A DNA stretch of 64,000 bases. Origin: an uncultured Eubacteriales bacterium. Lineage in GTDB: Bacteria > Bacillota > Clostridia > Lachnospirales > Lachnospiraceae. A program made the translations under genes and the position numbers. The DNA is taken from assembly GCA_951800645.1 (NCBI GenBank), contig CATOIK010000011.1:1-64000 (forward strand), written 5' to 3'. Shown one piece after another: positions 10,676-19,329 of this stretch (within the stretch, counting starts at the first letter, position 1; every line of letters begins with the position of its first letter). The notes under the pieces are model-generated. The model searched no databases, was not told the DNA's origin, and worked only from the letters and a program-made list of their open reading frames with translations.

Positions 10676-12360
10676 TACGGTGTTACCTCCCTTAAGCAAG
10701 CAAAATTATAATGTTCAAAAATGCGGATGCAATCCTCTGGAGTAAGCTTTTCTACAAGTTCTACCATATGATTATTCTTGGCATCTTGTAAATAGCCAAT
10801 TACATCTCCACCTGCTTGCGGAAGATATTCAACCATTTTTTCATGAAGAACTTCATCTAAATCCTCTTCCAAACTACATCTCGACAAATATAATGCATGT
10901 TCTTTTCTAATTTGATCCAGAGTTTCTCTGTTGCTGTCATATAGGTTTCGTTTTGCTTCCACTCCGCTTTCGTCAATAGGCTCCGTAGGAAGAAGGTTTT
11001 CACCGATATAGTTGTTCAGTCTGGAGAATCCCAGCACACTATATTTTTCCTTACCCGTGATTTTTCTTAAATCATTGTCAGTCTTGATAATGTTATCAAT
11101 CTCTAATGCATCTAATAATTCAAAATATGGTCTAAATCCAAAGCCACCAACCGGAAGTATATAAATACCGTCTGCTTCAAAAAATGGGTTTACTTCTGAT
11201 AGGATCTTGCCAAATAATACATTTTCAGAAGGGCCTTCAACAAGTAATACCTTATCTGCGAACACCGCTTCTACCAATCCACGATTCAGCATTTTTCTCT
11301 GAGTCTTAAACTCTGATGGTACATTGTAGAGCGCACTTTTGCTCATAATCTTATCAGCATTATATATACGAATCAGATTTACACGATCCATTTCTGACAA
11401 CACATAAGGGGAATGGGTCGTCATAAAGAAATACTGATATTTTTCATCGTGAAACAGAATATGTGACAGTGCAATTTGCATAGATCTGTGCAAATGATTT
11501 TCCGGTTCTTCAATCAGGAAAAGATTGATTTTCTTTTCTTCTTCCTCTTTTGACAGCAAGTCAAAAATAGCATACACCAGTAACTTTTTTCGTCCTTCAC
11601 CAGAAGTTGGGTATAGTGAATTATCGGAATCCTGCTTAATGTAAGGCACAATATTAGAGTATAAGCCTTTTACTGCAATTTCTGATTTGACGGATACAGA
11701 TACATCTTCGTGTCTGTATTTTTTGTATTCAGGCGCAATCCTCTCCTCAAATGCTTTAATACCAGACAGACCAGAAATTTGGGTATTTAGATCGTTACAG
11801 GCTTTCTGTATGTTTTCTAAAATTTCTTTATCCTGCTCTTTGTCATTTACGAGCAATGTATTGGCATTTTTCTTAAACAAAGTATAGAGATCAACATATG
11901 CGTCAATGTAGAATACATTGAAAACATAGTCAATTTCGAAGAATGTTCCATGAACCTTCATTTCTTCAAGGTCTTCGACATCTCCGCCCCAATACAAAAC
12001 AGGTATGCCAACCATTTCTTTCTCGTCATAAGTAGCTTTTACCTTAATGTAGACCTTGTCTTGTCCTGAAAGGATAGCGCCCTTCAATTTAGCACGAAGC
12101 TTCTGGCTATCTCCATCTTCGGTATCTCCGATATCTATTGAGACAAGGATTTCTATCGGCGTATTAGTGTTCTTTTTGTAATAATCTGTATCGGTGAAAT
12201 TTTGTCTTCTGACATCTTTATCGAACAAAAATCTCAATGCATACAGGAAGTTGGTCTTTCCAACATCATTCATTCCAAAAAGAACATTTTTGTTCGTTAA
12301 ATTAATTGTTATATCTTCAAAATTTCTGAAATTCTTTATTGTTACCGCATCAAATTTCAT
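10675..12360 (-). CDS. gajA: OLD-family ATPase with TOPRIM domain, GajA-like
   Basis: 561 aa; FGMNDVGKTNFLYAL Walker A, SGEGRKK signature, LFLIEEPENHLH Walker B, TOPRIM-like LLVEGPSENVLF and TDNDLR; next to a UvrD-like helicase. Confidence 0.8.
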   Translation of the reverse strand: MKFDAVTIKNFRNFEDITINLTNKNVLFGMNDVGKTNFLYALRFLFDKDVRRQNFTDTDYYKKNTNTPIEILVSIDIGDTEDGDSQKLRAKLKGAILSGQDKVYIKVKATYDEKEMVGIPVLYWGGDVEDLEEMKVHGTFFEIDYVFNVFYIDAYVDLYTLFKKNANTLLVNDKEQDKEILENIQKACNDLNTQISGLSGIKAFEERIAPEYKKYRHEDVSVSVKSEIAVKGLYSNIVPYIKQDSDNSLYPTSGEGRKKLLVYAIFDLLSKEEEEKKINLFLIEEPENHLHRSMQIALSHILFHDEKYQYFFMTTHSPYVLSEMDRVNLIRIYNADKIMSKSALYNVPSEFKTQRKMLNRGLVEAVFADKVLLVEGPSENVLFGKILSEVNPFFEADGIYILPVGGFGFRPYFELLDALEIDNIIKTDNDLRKITGKEKYSVLGFSRLNNYIGENLLPTEPIDESGVEAKRNLYDSNRETLDQIRKEHALYLSRCSLEEDLDEVLHEKMVEYLPQAGGDVIGYLQDAKNNHMVELVEKLTPEDCIRIFEHYNFACLREVTP

Positions 12361-12425
12361 AATATTCCACCTCGAGAGTTCTTCTAAATATATAAATTAT
12401 ACCATGTATTGCTCATATTACCAAG

Positions 12426-12461
12426 GAAACCGGATCTCATATTTAAATGAAATCCGGTTTC
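12426..12461. terminator. Perfect 10-bp inverted repeat, terminator-like
   Basis: GAAACCGGAT-16 nt-ATCCGGTTTC, followed on the plus strand by TTTTCTGTTTTA; between convergent-side and upstream ends of the Gabija and TnpV-like units. Confidence 0.45.
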
Positions 12462-12520
12462 TTTTCTGTTTTATTTACCCTGGCTTTTATTAAGAGTGTC
12501 CTGCCTTATTTGAACTCCGG

Positions 12521-12784
12521 TTATTCCTCCATAACCTCAACCATCATTCTGGCCCCCAGCTTAAAGCCGTTTTGGAATATCAGGCAATCTGTGATAGTTT
12601 GATGCTCTCGTACACAATCTATGTACTTCTCAAACAACTCTTTCTGCTCATCCGTCATGGTAGCCCGAAGTTTTTCTTCATTCCTACAAATCAGCTCCAG
12701 TAGCTTCTTATACTCCTTGTAGGAAGAAGTATCGTATTCCATTGGCTCAATATTGCCGAACCAAAATTCTTCAAGGAATCTCAT
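12521..12784 (-). CDS. DUF6809-like small protein of mobile elements
   Basis: 87 aa; ...GFKLGARMMVEVMEE, overlapping a TnpV-like gene at ATGA, as in Firmicute conjugative/mobilizable elements. Confidence 0.6.
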   Translation of the reverse strand: MRFLEEFWFGNIEPMEYDTSSYKEYKKLLELICRNEEKLRATMTDEQKELFEKYIDCVREHQTITDCLIFQNGFKLGARMMVEVMEE

Positions 12785-13161
12785 ACCGCATCCTCCCCGT
12801 AAATTAATTCTCGGAGGACAATTTCCTCTGCCCGGTTATGGATGCTGTTCATAGCCTTGATCCAAGCCATCTGGTCATTCTCTTTCAATTCATCAGTCAC
12901 TGACTCGGCTTCCTGCATCTGCCTAATTATCAGCTGCAATCTGCTCTGCGCCTGCTCATTCAGATCGGCAAGATAAGTCCAAAGTTGACCTTCCAGAACC
13001 AGATCATTGAACCTCATCGGCTTGTGTTCCTTGAAATAATCACGGTGCATCCGACCGTACTTTCCAATGGTTCGTTCTTCGTTAGGGAGTTTCAGATCCG
13101 GAATGTAGTAATCTCCTGCCAGCACATAATTCATATCATTGATGTTCATTTTGTTTTCCAT
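12781..13161 (-). CDS. TnpV-like transposon-encoded protein
   Basis: MENKMNINDMNYVLAGDYYIPDLKLPNEERTIGKYGRMHRDYFKEHKPMRFNDL...; probable start at 13161 after GAGG rather than the ORF-track start at 13239. Confidence 0.75.
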   Translation of the reverse strand: MENKMNINDMNYVLAGDYYIPDLKLPNEERTIGKYGRMHRDYFKEHKPMRFNDLVLEGQLWTYLADLNEQAQSRLQLIIRQMQEAESVTDELKENDQMAWIKAMNSIHNRAEEIVLRELIYGEDAV

Positions 13162-13424
13162 AAACTTGACCTCGATTTCATGATTTTTGTCACATCGAGA
13201 CTCACTGGTGTAGTAGTGGTGTAGTAGCACCACCTTCAAGTCAGAAAAACCTTGATATTACTGGATTTTAGAGATTTCTACAAATACTGCCGTGGCAGAC
13301 GAATAATACTTTTATCATATATTCTAAAACTCCTTAAAAATGCTGACAAAACTTGAAACTCTCTCAATATACATAAGCAAAACTACCATTTGCTACATAA
13401 TCTATCACGATTTCTGTTACCTCT

Positions 13425-14219
13425 TTAATTGGTTGAAAAAGTATCCGCCTGGTAAGGACCAAAATCTGCATCAATCCCTCGAATAGCCATATTCATTTTT
13501 GCCATCTTCCATGTGTCAGCGTTAGACTCCTGACCATAAACAGAAATACTTCTACGATTACCACTATGTGCCTGAATGAATTTCACACTCTGTACAAACA
13601 TTCCACCAGAACCACAACAAGGGTCGTATACTCGGCAATTTTCAAACGGTTTCAAAATCTCAACAATGGTCTTAACAATACTGGATGGCGTGTAGAATTC
13701 TCCGCCTTTAACACCTTCATACGCAGCAAACTGTGCAATGCAGTATTCGTAAGTTCTGCCCAGCAGATCTTTTCCTTCCTCCGTATCGGACATATCCATA
13801 TTGGTAAACAGATCAACCACATCTCCCAAAACACGCTTATCCAAATCAGGACTTGCATAATTCTTCGGAAGTACATTTTTTAGAGATTTATTTTCTGCTT
13901 CGATTGCTCTCATTGCTTCATCAATAACAGTACCGATTTCAGGAGTATGCGCCGCAGAAGAAATAATAGACCATCTTGCATTTTCAGGAACAAAGAACAC
14001 ATTCTCTGCAAGATACTCATCACGATCTTCCTCAAAGCCTTCACCTTCAGCAACAAGTTCATTGTATTGTTTTTCAAACGCACTGGAAATATAGCGAAGG
14101 AAAATCAAACCGATAATTACCTTTCTGTATTCCGCAGCGGGAATATGCCCCCACAAAACGCAGGCAGCATCCCAAATTTGTTTTTCAAAGCCAATATTGG
14201 CATTATTCTTTTCAGCCAT
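13425..14219 (-). pseudogene. Truncated type I R-M methyltransferase HsdM (N-terminal portion)
   Basis: 264 aa; contains DPCCGSGGMFVQSVKF but stops at GPYQADTFSTN*, before the N/D-PP-Y/F catalytic motif. Confidence 0.85.
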
Positions 14220-14221
14220 GT

Positions 14222-15340
14222 TTATTCCTCACTTTTACTTTTTCTCTTATTTACCAGTACTTCCCACTTTCCATATCTCTTTCCATCAACTCTGCAAATA
14301 TATTCCTTTTTCTGCAAAGACTCCATGATTCGTTTTATGGTACTGAGAGATTTTCCGGTTTCTGCAGCCAGTTCTTTTTGCTTAATGAACGGATTTTTAT
14401 CAATCAGCTCCAAGACTGCCAATTCCTCTAATGCGCATTCCAAAGTATCAAATTGAGACTTTAGAATTTTAGAATTGACACTTTGGAACTTTTCAGTGTC
14501 TGCATAATCCACATGCATATATCGGTTCTTCAGCCCATATTCCGTCCCCAGAAGCAAATTGCTGAAGAACATTTCCAAGAATTCCGTCGTTGCATGAATA
14601 CCATTCTGCAAATCATTATAATTCGCCCTCACCAAAGCATTGCGAAAATACCAAGAATTTTTTTCAAAAGCATCATTGTTCACTTTAAAGCCGAATGTTT
14701 TCATATATTTAATCATGAAAACTGCCGTTGTTCTTGTATTACCCTCGCAGAACGGATGAATCTGCCAAATATCCGAAGCAAACTTTGCCAGGTGCCTTAC
14801 AGATTCATCCACAGATAACCCCTCATAAGAAAACTGCTTTTCTGTTGCAAAGTCATATTCAAGTGTCTCTTTAATACTGTTACATGACGCATAGGTGACC
14901 GTATCGCCTTTCAGCACCCATTCTTTCTTCGTAATATTATACTTCCTGATTTGACCAGCATGAGAAAACACGCCTTCAAACAATCTGCGATGAATGGTCA
15001 GCCATTCAACCGGTGAAAACTGGAATGCTTTCTCTCCCAACAATTTTGTAATTCTTGCAGATACAATATCCGCCTCCTCAGTATCGTTCTCAATTTGGGT
15101 ACAATCAGCACGCTGTTCATAATAACTCTGAATGCGTTTTTGAACTTCATCAATACTGATTTTTCCTTCAATATGTTCCTTAGCTGTATCAAGCAGATAG
15201 GCAGAGGTTTGCAAGCCGTCTACAGCCTGCAATCCTATTGCTGTCTGCCAAGCTTCACTTTTTTCGATTTGACCAGGCTCACCCTGTTTGATATATTCTT
15301 CCAGCTCAAATTGCCAGTTTTTGTCCGCTGACATAGGCAC
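14222..15340 (-). CDS. Fic family protein with C-terminal winged-helix-like region and variant core motif
   Basis: 372 aa; core IHPFCEGNTRTTAVF; C-terminal NPFIKQKELAAETGKSLSTIKRIMESLQKKEYICRV looks like a winged helix. Confidence 0.9.
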   Translation of the reverse strand: MPMSADKNWQFELEEYIKQGEPGQIEKSEAWQTAIGLQAVDGLQTSAYLLDTAKEHIEGKISIDEVQKRIQSYYEQRADCTQIENDTEEADIVSARITKLLGEKAFQFSPVEWLTIHRRLFEGVFSHAGQIRKYNITKKEWVLKGDTVTYASCNSIKETLEYDFATEKQFSYEGLSVDESVRHLAKFASDIWQIHPFCEGNTRTTAVFMIKYMKTFGFKVNNDAFEKNSWYFRNALVRANYNDLQNGIHATTEFLEMFFSNLLLGTEYGLKNRYMHVDYADTEKFQSVNSKILKSQFDTLECALEELAVLELIDKNPFIKQKELAAETGKSLSTIKRIMESLQKKEYICRVDGKRYGKWEVLVNKRKSKSEE

Positions 15341-15354
15341 ACCTCTTTTCCTGC

Positions 15355-16245
15355 TTAATACACAATCCTAAAATACTCCAAATATGCTTTATATTTATCC
15401 TGTGCCGTCAAACACGCATCCGTCAAATAGCCTTTTTCATTATTCCATTCCTTCAATCCTCGATAATAGAACATTTTCAAATTATCCTCAATAATAAACG
15501 GAACAATATTATATTTCAGGCATTCCTTGAACATAATCAATCTGCCCACACGGCCATTACCATCCTGAAACGGATGGATACGCTCAAATTTCACATGGAA
15601 ATCCAAAATATCTTCAAATTTCTTTTCTTCTTTTCCATTATACTCTACCAGCAAGGCTTTCATTTTATCGGCAACTTCTTCCGGAAGTGCGGTATCCATA
15701 CCGCCCACTTCATTTGGCATCTTTTTATAATCGCCAACAGCGAACCTATCTTTTCTGGAATCACTGGTTCCATTCTTTAGTATCAAATGAAGTTCTTTAA
15801 TAAACTTCTCTGTTAATGCTGCCTTTGCGTTGTCAATAATCATATCAATACAACGGAAATGATTTGCTGTTTCAATCACATCATCCACATTCAGCACTTC
15901 TTTTTCTACACCGATGGTATTGGTTTCAAAGATATATCTGGTCTGATCGTGAGTCAGACGGCTGCCTTCTATATGATTAGAGTTGTATGTTAAATCAATC
16001 TGTGTCTTGTGATAAATACCGCCGGAATATTTACTTGCTTTCTGCTCCTTCAGAATATCCAGTAAGGTAATCGGCTGCTCTTTCTTTTTATTCGCACGCT
16101 CTGGTTTTTCCGCATTTTCAGGGATGTTCCAGGTTTTTCCGGTAAGAAACGCACCATCTACCCGTCTATGAGCGCAATAATTTCGAACACTGCGTTCCGA
16201 TATATTCCATTTTTCTGCCATTTCAGCAACTGAAAGATACTGCAT
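15355..16245 (-). CDS. Fic family protein with N-terminal helix-turn-helix (copy 2)
   Basis: 296 aa; about 24 substitutions by eye relative to the protein at 7952-8842; same HPFQDGNGRVGR and SNHIEG motifs. Confidence 0.93.
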   Translation of the reverse strand: MQYLSVAEMAEKWNISERSVRNYCAHRRVDGAFLTGKTWNIPENAEKPERANKKKEQPITLLDILKEQKASKYSGGIYHKTQIDLTYNSNHIEGSRLTHDQTRYIFETNTIGVEKEVLNVDDVIETANHFRCIDMIIDNAKAALTEKFIKELHLILKNGTSDSRKDRFAVGDYKKMPNEVGGMDTALPEEVADKMKALLVEYNGKEEKKFEDILDFHVKFERIHPFQDGNGRVGRLIMFKECLKYNIVPFIIEDNLKMFYYRGLKEWNNEKGYLTDACLTAQDKYKAYLEYFRIVY

Positions 16246-16279
16246 CCATACTCCTCCGTTTTTCTAACGCTAAATCAAT

Positions 16280-16860
16280 TTATTTCTCTGTGTCCTTCAA
16301 ATCTTCCGTCTTAAACACATAATAACTTTCATAATAATAACTGTGATCGATACCCTTCATATAAATTTCTCGATCATTTACATTGTCCGTAAGGGCATTA
16401 TACAGAAGGGATTTAGTTTCAATATCTTCGATGGGGCTTCGCTCCATGGCAGACATATAATCCTCTTTATCCACCTTGCTCCAGTAAACCACATAGCCAA
16501 TCTCTTTTTTCAGCATCAGATCAAGCCATATTCTCGTACTTCTCCCATTTCCCTCTCTAAACGGATGAGCCACATTCATTTCTACATATTTTTCGACAAT
16601 TTCATCAAAGGTTGACTGAGGCATTTTGTCTATGCTCTCCAGAGCAGCTTCCAAATACATCAGCGGAGCAAATCGAAATGTGCCTTTTGCAATATTAACT
16701 TCGCGTAATTTACCGGCAAAATCATAAATCTCCTCAAAAAGATATTGATGGATCTTCGCAAAATTTTGATAAGTGCCCGGTTCTATGTCTCAAAAAAGCC
16801 ACTCTCAAACATAATTTCCCTCACATTCTTCATGCGATTACTTTTTCAGTCACAAATCTA
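16280..16860 (-). pseudogene. Decayed class III-type Fic protein
   Basis: ORF 16280-16660 has [14 protein letters not shown] and SYYYES at the C-terminal end. Upstream codons [43 protein letters not shown] are in frame but blocked by TGA near 16790; MKNVREIMFESGFF continues in another frame. Confidence 0.8.
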
Positions 16861-16870
16861 TTATTATAAG

Positions 16871-17032
16871 TATACCATCTCGACTATCGTCTCGATGGTT
16901 TTCTCGTCAAATGTCTGTTCGTGCAAGCATGACAGGAACTTTCCTCGTTATTATACCATCTCGACTATCGTCTCGATGGTTTTCTCGTCAAATGTCTGTT
17001 CGTGCAAGCACGACAGACACTTTCCTCGTTAT
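16871..17032. repeat. 81-bp tandem direct repeat, two copies plus a partial third start
   Basis: TATACCATCTCGACTATCGTCTCGATGGTTTTCTCGTCAAATGTCTGTTCGTGCAAGCA... starts at 16871 and 16952; TATACCAT recurs at 17033. Confidence 0.9.
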
Positions 17033-17094
17033 TATACCATAATATCGGCAACAAATCTAATTTTTTGTAAAATATTGTGTTCTAATTTTTGCCG
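17031..17094 (-). promoter_or_regulatory. Promoter with operator-like half-sites for the second Fic operon
   Basis: Minus strand TTAGAT-N18-TATAAT (-35 at 17055-17060, -10 at 17031-17036), GCCGATA in the spacer, opposing TTTTTGCCG at 17086-17094. Confidence 0.6.
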
Positions 17095-17126
17095 TTTTTA
17101 ATGGTTTTATATTCCTCTTGACGCCA

Positions 17127-17160
17127 AACGGCGAAGTGCTTATCGTAACACTTCGCCGTT
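17127..17160. repeat. Perfect 12-bp stem hairpin
   Basis: AACGGCGAAGTG-CTTATCGTAA-CACTTCGCCGTT. Confidence 0.85.
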
Positions 17161-17301
17161 GAATATTGATACATAAAACACCCCATAAATAAAATCGAAA
17201 TTTGACTTTCAAAATATTGACTTTGCGCAATTTACCAATAATTTACCGATAAAGAAACCAGCCAGTTTCCGAGCTGGCTCTACTTTTCATTATGTATAGA
17301 C

Positions 17302-17620
17302 CACTTCCTCTGCCATCGCTTTCACCATATTCATATGCCCTACCCAATCCATCGCATCATCTTCTTTCTCCGGTACCGGATTCTTTTCCAGCAATCCAAC
17401 CATAATCACTTCCACCCGTTTTCCGCAATCTCCTGCACTTCATACAGATGCGGGAACAACTGCTCCGTCAGCACCAGTTCATCAGAAAGTATTGGATTCT
17501 GTTCCTGCAAGAATGTCCTTCTCATTCGTCCGTATTTTCCAAGCGGCTTTTCCTCAACAGGCTGTAATTTGATTGTTGGAATTATGTACTGCGCTGCCCT
17601 CACTGCGGGAAAGCACTCGT
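17302..17620 (-). pseudogene. Frameshifted TnpV-like remnant
   Basis: AAQYIIPTIKLQPVEEKPLGKYGRMRRTFLQEQNPILSDELVLTEQLFPHLYEVQEIAENGWK* then, in another frame, MVGLLEKNPVPEKEDDAMDWVGHMNMVKAMAEEVVYT*. Its N-terminal end runs into transposase sequence. Confidence 0.6.
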
Positions 17621-18634
17621 GGTGAAAGAAGAACGGAAACACTTCATCCTGCATAAATGTGTCAACCCTAAATACCCTTACTATCTCCACAACCTGAAGA
17701 AAGTGGATAAGCAGGATCTTTCAGAGGATTACGGCAAAAATAAATATAAGCTCCACTACATCTATCGTGAATTCACCATAGATTTTTCATCATGGACTTA
17801 AACTCCCTGTCCAAGAATGCTTCCTCCCTGAAATTCAGCAAGTTCAACGCACATGTCATGTCCCTGTGTCTTACGCTTCATGTCAACCTCGGGCTGTCCC
17901 TGCGCAAAACCTCCCAGGCACTGGGAGACCTGTATAACATCAGTATCTCCCACCAGCAGATCGCCAACTATTGTAAGACCGCCGCCCTCTGCATCAAGCC
18001 CTTTGCTGACCAGCATCCTTACGAAAAAGGAGAGGTCTTTACTGCCGATGAGACCTACATAAAAATCCGCGGTCTCAAAACATACATCTGGCTTATCATG
18101 AATGCCGCAACCCGTTCCATTATCGGCTATCAGGTATCCGATAACCGTGGGGTCGGACCCTGTATCCTTGCCATGCGTATGGCTTTCCGGGGACTCACAA
18201 AACTACCAGAGAACTTTAAGTTCATCGCTGACGGCTACAGTGCCTATCCTCTCACCGCAATGGAATTCGCAAAGAAGTTCGGGAAAGATTTTACCTTCAA
18301 GATTACCCCGGTCATTGGACTTACCAACGACGATGCTGTTTCTGCGGAGCACCGCCCGTTCAAACAGATGATCGAACGGCTCAACCGCACCTATAAGGCT
18401 TCTTACCGGCATACAAACGGCTTTGATAACATGGACGGCGCCAACTATGACCTTGCGCTCTGGGTTGCTTACTACAACTTTCTCAGACCGCATAAACACA
18501 ATAGATATAAAGTCCTCAACGAAGTAGAAATGCTGCAGGGCGCTGACAACATGCCCGGCAAGTGGCAGCTTCTTATCTTCCTTGGGCAACAGACCATTAG
18601 GCAACAACATGGCGAAGCCACTAACTGTTCTTGA
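17619..18634 (+). mobile_element. DDE-type transposase split in two frames
   Basis: ORF 17619-17801 (HKCVNPKYPYYLHNLKKVDKQDLSEDYGKNKYKLHYIYREF) overlaps ORF 17792-18634 (DDE domain with DETYIKIRGLKTYIWLIM, FIADGYSAYP, AEHRPFKQMIERLNRTYK). Confidence 0.85.
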
Positions 18635-19085
18635 GTTCTTCGCCGTCGGTAGGATGTTCAGAGCATTGTTTTGGTGCGCCGTCAAGGGTGGCGTGCACTG
18701 GCCATCACTAACATATCTGCAATTTTCAAGGTTCATTTGAGCCTGTTTTTTTCGTCTCAGTTTTTCATAGATTACTTGACACTACCTTACCCGAAATTTA
18801 TTCGTAAAAAAAGCTGATACAATCAACGGATTGTTCAAGCATATTATTACATGGATAAAGGATTTTTGCCTGCCTGTTCCTCCGAAAAAATTGCACAATC
18901 CTTTTTCAGTTTTTAAATGAATTATTGGGGGCTAACGAAAGGAAATGTATAGATATATCCATAAGAAAAATAGAACAGTAAAAGATAACTGGGTGAATAA
19001 ATATAGTCAAGCGGGAGAGCCACAGCGCGCCGGCAGCTTGACACCCTGGCAGATGAATTGACCGACCAGGAGATTAGGATTATCA

Positions 19086-19310
19086 TTGCCACTGTACAGG
19101 CCATGCTGGATGCCAAACCCCAAAGCCTGTCACGCATTGCAAGAGCTCCAGCTCTCTGTTTTTGAATACATCAAGGGGTATTATAATGCCAAGAGGCCTC
19201 ATGGCGCTTTTAGTATGCTTACGCCGAATAAGGCAGAAATTTTAAGGGAGCAGGCCTGGGTGAGCGCTCCCTTAAAATTTCTGCTAAAAATCGGTCTGCT
19301 TAGTTTTTAG
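19086..19310 (+). pseudogene. C-terminal remnant of an IS3-like transposase
   Basis: SVFEYIKGYYNAKRPHGAFSMLTPNKAEI resembles the C-terminal end of IS3-family OrfB. Confidence 0.55.
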
Positions 19311-19329
19311 TATCATCCAAATCCATCCA

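Noticed and set aside
16871-17040. Possible CRISPR array
   Set aside because: Only two 81-bp units repeated end to end, with no spacers and no cas genes nearby.
16745-17101. 118-aa plus-strand ORF with a 27-aa repeat (YTISTIVSMVFSSNVCSCKHDR)
   Set aside because: The protein repeat is the in-frame reading of the 81-bp noncoding tandem repeat in a leader region; no homology or RBS support.
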